64,000 bases of DNA from Streptomyces sp. MspMP-M5 (GTDB lineage: Bacteria > Actinomycetota > Actinomycetes > Streptomycetales > Streptomycetaceae): the NCBI RefSeq assembly GCF_000373585.1, contig NZ_KB891896.1, positions 200,842 through 264,841 on the forward strand, read 5' to 3'. Below, one piece after another: positions 60,896 through 64,000 of the stretch. The notes beneath the pieces were generated by a model. It was not told where the DNA came from. It did no database searches and was given only the letters and a program-made list of their open reading frames with translations. Position 1 is the first letter of the stretch. The number at the start of each line of letters is the position of its first letter. The position numbers were made by a program, and so were the translations under genes.

Positions 60896-61663
60896 CTACC
60901 ACGGCACCGTTTCCTCCACCGCGCCGTCCATGCTGCCGCGGAAGGTTCCGGTCGGCCCGTCCGGGCCCATGAGCGCGAGCCGCACCGGGACCTCGGCGCC
61001 CTCCTCGGGGCCGCGGCCGCCGCGGTCGAAGGGGGAGCGGGAGTTGAGGTCGGTGGCGACCAGCCCCGGGTTGGCCGCGTTCACCGTGATGCCCGCCTCG
61101 CGCAGCGCGTTGGCGTACACCACCGTGACGGCGTTGAGCGCCGCCTTGGACGCGCTGTACGGCAGCAGCCCGCGGGTGGAGATCGGATGGTCCGGATCGC
61201 TGAGGTAGGTCAGCGAGCCCAGCGGGCTGGAGAGGTTGACCACCCGGCCGGCGGGCGAGCGGCGCAGCAGCGGCAGGCACGCCTGGGTCACCGCGACGGT
61301 CCCGAAGACGTTGACGTCGAAGGCCGTCCGCATGTGCGCGGCGGTGACCTCCGACACCTCGACGCCCCACTCCACGACCACACCCGCGTTGTTGACCAGT
61401 ACGTCCAGCCGGCCGCTCGCCTCCTCGATCCGCCGGACCGCGGCGTCGATCTGCGCCTGCACGGTCACGTCCAGCTGCACGAAGCGGACGTCCAGGCCCT
61501 CGCCGGCCAGCGCGCGCTCCGCCTCCCGGCCGCGGCGCTCGTCGCGGGCACCGAGGTAGACGGTCATCCCCTCGGCGGCCAGCCGGCGGGCGATCTCCCG
61601 GCCGATGCCCTTGTTGGCCCCCGTCACCAGTGCCGTCTCGTCGTGGTGCCGTCCGTCGGTCAT
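60896..61663 (-). CDS. Short-chain dehydrogenase/reductase (SDR)
   Basis: This 255-residue classical SDR has the cofactor motif TGANKGIGREIA, NNAG, the catalytic serine in LSSPLGS and YSASK (Tyr/Lys). The Asp-like cofactor-specificity position is occupied by ARDERRG, which favours NADP(H). It resembles carbonyl-reductase-type SDRs. It may belong to the catabolic block or to the polyketide genes that start just beyond. The ATG at 61663 was chosen for its position directly before the fold. Confidence 0.9.
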   Translation of the reverse strand: MTDGRHHDETALVTGANKGIGREIARRLAAEGMTVYLGARDERRGREAERALAGEGLDVRFVQLDVTVQAQIDAAVRRIEEASGRLDVLVNNAGVVVEWGVEVSEVTAAHMRTAFDVNVFGTVAVTQACLPLLRRSPAGRVVNLSSPLGSLTYLSDPDHPISTRGLLPYSASKAALNAVTVVYANALREAGITVNAANPGLVATDLNSRSPFDRGGRGPEEGAEVPVRLALMGPDGPTGTFRGSMDGAVEETVPW

Positions 61664-61721
61664 GCTGCGCCCTCCGCACTCGGTGGTGGTGCCCGCTCGT
61701 GGCCCAATCGCCGGACCGATC

Positions 61722-62504
61722 CTAGTAATTCCCCAGTCCACCACAGACGTTGAGGGCCTGGGCCGTGACCGCGCCGGCCCGGTCGCCGCTCAGGTACTCC
61801 ACCATGGCGGCCACCTCGTCCGTCTCCACGTAGCGGCGCATCGGCACCCGGGTGGTGATGCGGTCGAACGCCTCACCGGTCGTCACTCCCCAGATGCCGG
61901 CGTAGTGCTCCCGCACCCGTTCGGCCATCGGGGTCTCCACGAAGCCGGGGCAGACGGCGTTGACGGTGATGCCGGTCGGCGCCAGCTCCAGGCCGAGCGC
62001 CTTGCTGAAGCCCACCACGCCGTGCTTCGAGGCCGAGTAGGGGGCGGCGTGGACGACGCCCTGCTTGCCGCCGGTGGAGGCGATGTTGATGATCCGGCCC
62101 CAGTCCCGGCCCTGCATCCCGCCGGTGGTCAGCACGGCCTTCGTCATGAGGAAGACGCTGTTGAGGTTGGTGTTCATGACGTCGAACCACAGCTCGTCGG
62201 GGATCTCCGCGGTGGCGCCGCCCCCGCTGCGGCCGGCGTTGTTGACCAGGATGTCCACCGGGCCGTACCGGTCGACGGCGGCGCGGACGAAACCGCGGAT
62301 CTGCTCCGGCACGGCCACGTCACAGGGGCTTCCGTCCACCTCCAGGCCCTTGCCCCGGAGGGACGCGACGAGGTCGGCGAGCACGTCCTCCCGCCGTGCG
62401 CAGACGTAGACGCGGTGGCCCAGTTGCGCGAGCCGTTCGGTGATGGCCAGGCCGATGCCGCTGGTGGCACCGGTGATGACGACATGCCGGTCGGTACGGG
62501 TCAT
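61722..62504 (-). CDS. Type II polyketide ketoreductase (ActIII-like)
   Basis: This 260-residue protein closely resembles the actinorhodin ketoreductase ActIII along its length. It has TGATSGIGLAI, the substrate-controlling NNAGRSGGGAT, IASTGGKQGVVHAAPYSASKHGVVGF (Ser, Tyr and Lys), PGFVETPMAERVREHYAGIWG and AQALNVCGGLGNY at the end. In aromatic polyketide synthesis it reduces the C-9 carbonyl of the nascent chain. This marks the edge of a type II PKS cluster whose ketosynthases lie outside the window. Confidence 0.96.
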   Translation of the reverse strand: MTRTDRHVVITGATSGIGLAITERLAQLGHRVYVCARREDVLADLVASLRGKGLEVDGSPCDVAVPEQIRGFVRAAVDRYGPVDILVNNAGRSGGGATAEIPDELWFDVMNTNLNSVFLMTKAVLTTGGMQGRDWGRIINIASTGGKQGVVHAAPYSASKHGVVGFSKALGLELAPTGITVNAVCPGFVETPMAERVREHYAGIWGVTTGEAFDRITTRVPMRRYVETDEVAAMVEYLSGDRAGAVTAQALNVCGGLGNY

Positions 62505-62694
62505 GGTCTGCTCCTCCCACAGGGGGCACTCGGGCGGTGTCCGGGACGGGCGTCACCCTGGCCGGGGCCGCTCGAAGACCGCTGGGACGCGTCTGGACGC
62601 GTCCCAGGAGTCTGCAGGCGATCCGCGAGCGAGTTGCGAGCCGCCCCGGCCACGGTGGCGGCCGTCCCCCTGCCGCGTTCCGGAGGAGAAGCCG

Positions 62695-63129
62695 ATGACA
62701 GCGCCCCAGGACCTCACCGCGCTCTACGCCGAGGTCCAGCACTTCTACGCACGACAGATGCAGCTCATGGACCGGCGCGACTTCGAGGCGTTCGCGGCCA
62801 CGTTCACCGAGGACGGCGAGTTCAGCCACACACCGGGCCAACTGGCCCGGACGCGGGCCGGGATCGTCGTCGAGCTGCGGGAGTTCCACCGGCGCTTCGA
62901 CGACGACCCGGTCGTCCGCCGGCACTGGTTCGACATGCTCGTCGTCGACCCGCAGCAGGACGGTTCGCTGCGCGCCACCTTCTACGCCCTGGTGGTCGAC
63001 ACCCGGCCCGGCGTCGACAGCCGGCTGGGGCCGAGCTGTCTGGTGACCGATGTGCTGGTCCGCGTCGACGGCGCCCTGCTGAACAGGTCCCGGCAGGTCA
63101 GGCAGGACCGGCTGCTGCTCGCGCCCTGA
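62695..63129 (+). CDS. SnoaL-like/NTF2-fold polyketide-modifying protein
   Basis: This 144-residue SnoaL-like protein of the NTF2 fold has the segment QHFYARQMQLMDRRDFEAFAATFTEDGEF followed by WFDMLVVDP. In aromatic polyketide clusters such proteins are cyclases, hydroxylases or similar small modifying enzymes. A strong GGAGGAGAAG site precedes the ATG. It is divergent from the ketoreductase and converges on the aromatase. The exact activity is unknown. Confidence 0.82.
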   Translation: MTAPQDLTALYAEVQHFYARQMQLMDRRDFEAFAATFTEDGEFSHTPGQLARTRAGIVVELREFHRRFDDDPVVRRHWFDMLVVDPQQDGSLRATFYALVVDTRPGVDSRLGPSCLVTDVLVRVDGALLNRSRQVRQDRLLLAP

Positions 63130-63144
63130 CCGCCGCGCACCCCC

Positions 63145-63181
63145 GGCCCGCGTCCGCCGTGCTCACCGGCGGGCGCGGGCC
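63145..63181. terminator. Strong terminator between SnoaL-like and aromatase genes
   Basis: A 15-bp stem with one G-U pair (63145-63159 with 63167-63181) and a 7-nt loop, placed between convergent genes and overlapping the aromatase stop. Confidence 0.7.
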
Positions 63182-64000
63182 GCGTGCTGCGCCGCGTGGG
63201 CCATGGTGGTGGCGCTGTTGCGGCCGAGCGCGGTGCGCACCGCGTCCCGGGCGTCGGCCAGGCCGCGGCCCGGACCCAGGACCTCGGTGATCGCGTCGGG
63301 ATCGAGCAGGACCGTGTGCCGGGAGGTGAGCACCGCGCCGTCGGGGCCGTCGGCGAAGGTCCACAGGCCGCTGTGGCCGAGCAGCAGCTTCGGGGGGAGC
63401 TGCTGCTTGTAGGCGATCCACTCCGGCGGACGGCACACCCGTACCGAACGTGTGGTGTGGCCCGCCCCGTCCGCCGTCACGGTGTCCATCTCCAACTCCT
63501 GGACGCCCTCGGCCGGTTCGGTGAGCTTGACCCGGGCGACGTGCGGCAGCCGTTCGGCCCACCGGTCCGCCTGCGCGATGAACGCATAGGCGTCGGCGGG
63601 CGCGCCGGGCAGCTCGACGCGGTCGCTGAAGGAGAAGGCGAGGTCCGCGACGGGGTGGCCCAGCTCGGCGATCCGGGCGAGGGCCGCCAGCTCCGCGAAG
63701 CTGTTGTGGTCCAGGGCGGCGACCGCCCGTGCCACCGCCTCCCGGCCGGGGTCCGCGGGCGTGAAGGAGTGCCGCAGCACCACGTCGGTGCGCCCGCCCG
63801 GCAGTTCGCGGAAGAGCCATTCCCCGCCCATCGACGCGAACGGCGGGCGGCTGACCTCCTGGGCGAAGGTCACCCGCAGCCGGTCCGGGTCGAGGGTTCG
63901 GCGGGAGACCCAGCGGGTGACCGCTCCGTTCACCGTCGCCCAGAGCTCGAAGCGCTCCGCGTGCTCGGAGCGCTCCAGGTGCTGGACGTGGACGCTCGGT
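63163..64000 (-). CDS. Aromatase/cyclase, didomain SRPBCC (5' partial)
   Basis: At least 279 residues, running off the right edge. It is an aromatic polyketide aromatase/cyclase made of two START/SRPBCC units. The visible part holds the C-terminal end of the first unit (LERSEHAERFELWATV to FAALDHN) and the whole second (FSDRVELPGAPADAYAF to HTVLLDPDAI). It continues beyond position 64000, where the N-terminal start lies. These proteins fold and aromatise the first ring after ketoreduction, consistent with the ActIII-like gene nearby. Confidence 0.92.
   Translation of the reverse strand, partial: PSVHVQHLERSEHAERFELWATVNGAVTRWVSRRTLDPDRLRVTFAQEVSRPPFASMGGEWLFRELPGGRTDVVLRHSFTPADPGREAVARAVAALDHNSFAELAALARIAELGHPVADLAFSFSDRVELPGAPADAYAFIAQADRWAERLPHVARVKLTEPAEGVQELEMDTVTADGAGHTTRSVRVCRPPEWIAYKQQLPPKLLLGHSGLWTFADGPDGAVLTSRHTVLLDPDAITEVLGPGRGLADARDAVRTALGRNSATTMAHAAQHAARARR

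Noticed and set aside
1..64000. tRNA genes, CRISPR arrays, intact insertion sequences or attachment sites
   Set aside because: No cloverleaf-like sequence, regularly spaced repeat array, full transposase gene or paired attachment repeats were seen by eye; a computed search could still find a weak one.

Overview
The window reads as high-GC actinobacterial DNA, most likely Streptomyces. Third codon positions are strongly GC biased, GTG starts are common, stop/start overlaps (ATGA, GTGA) are frequent, and Streptomyces-type small families (DUF397, DUF5133, DUF6300, MbtH) are present. It contains the right-hand part of one specialised-metabolite cluster, a long accessory and catabolic stretch, and the edge of a second cluster. 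I saw no rRNA, tRNA, CRISPR array or intact insertion sequence.

1-17.7 kb: end of a non-ribosomal lipopeptide or glycopeptide cluster. The last NRPS protein ends in an epimerization domain with no thioesterase. It is followed by a penicillin-binding-protein-type serine hydrolase that probably releases and cyclises the peptide, an MFS exporter, two near-duplicate membrane O-acyltransferases, and four enzymes recognisable as the L-enduracididine pathway (MppO, P, Q and R types). An ArsR-like regulator, an MbtH protein and a two-component system come next, then a lipoprotein plus ABC transporter that may be an envelope-stress or immunity module. As I remember it, the order mirrors the mannopeptimycin (mpp) cluster. 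No mannosyltransferase lies in the window. Two sets of repeated DNA sites stand out: a 34-bp element ahead of the two acyltransferases and mppO, and an 18-bp palindrome ahead of the kinase and the lipoprotein/ABC genes, with a degenerate copy ahead of the response regulator.

17.8-37 kb: mixed accessory genes. These are an IS3-OrfA-like micro-gene, a GDSL hydrolase, an extra DnaE1-type polymerase with a DUF6300 gene, a divergent LysR regulator, a truncated GNAT pseudogene, two regulators, a secreted peptidase, the NHEJ pair Ku and LigD-polymerase, a phosphoketolase, an internally deleted F420-oxidoreductase, small proteins, an FAD monooxygenase and a VOC protein.

37-62 kb: CoA-dependent catabolism of steroid or branched side-chain type, with unrelated genes between. 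An acyl-CoA dehydrogenase, a nitronate monooxygenase-like flavoprotein, three acyl-CoA synthetases, phenylacetate-CoA ligase, an enoyl-CoA hydratase, a DUF35 protein and two lipid-transfer-type thiolases are present. The block at 54.6-60.5 kb matches the order fadD19-echA19-DUF35-ltp4-ltp3 of mycobacterial cholesterol side-chain degradation. Two sites fit the KstR operator consensus. A second palindrome, TGACG-N3-CGTCA, recurs six times in the window.

61.7-64 kb: start of an aromatic (type II) polyketide cluster, with an ActIII-like ketoreductase, a SnoaL-like protein and an aromatase/cyclase that runs off the end.
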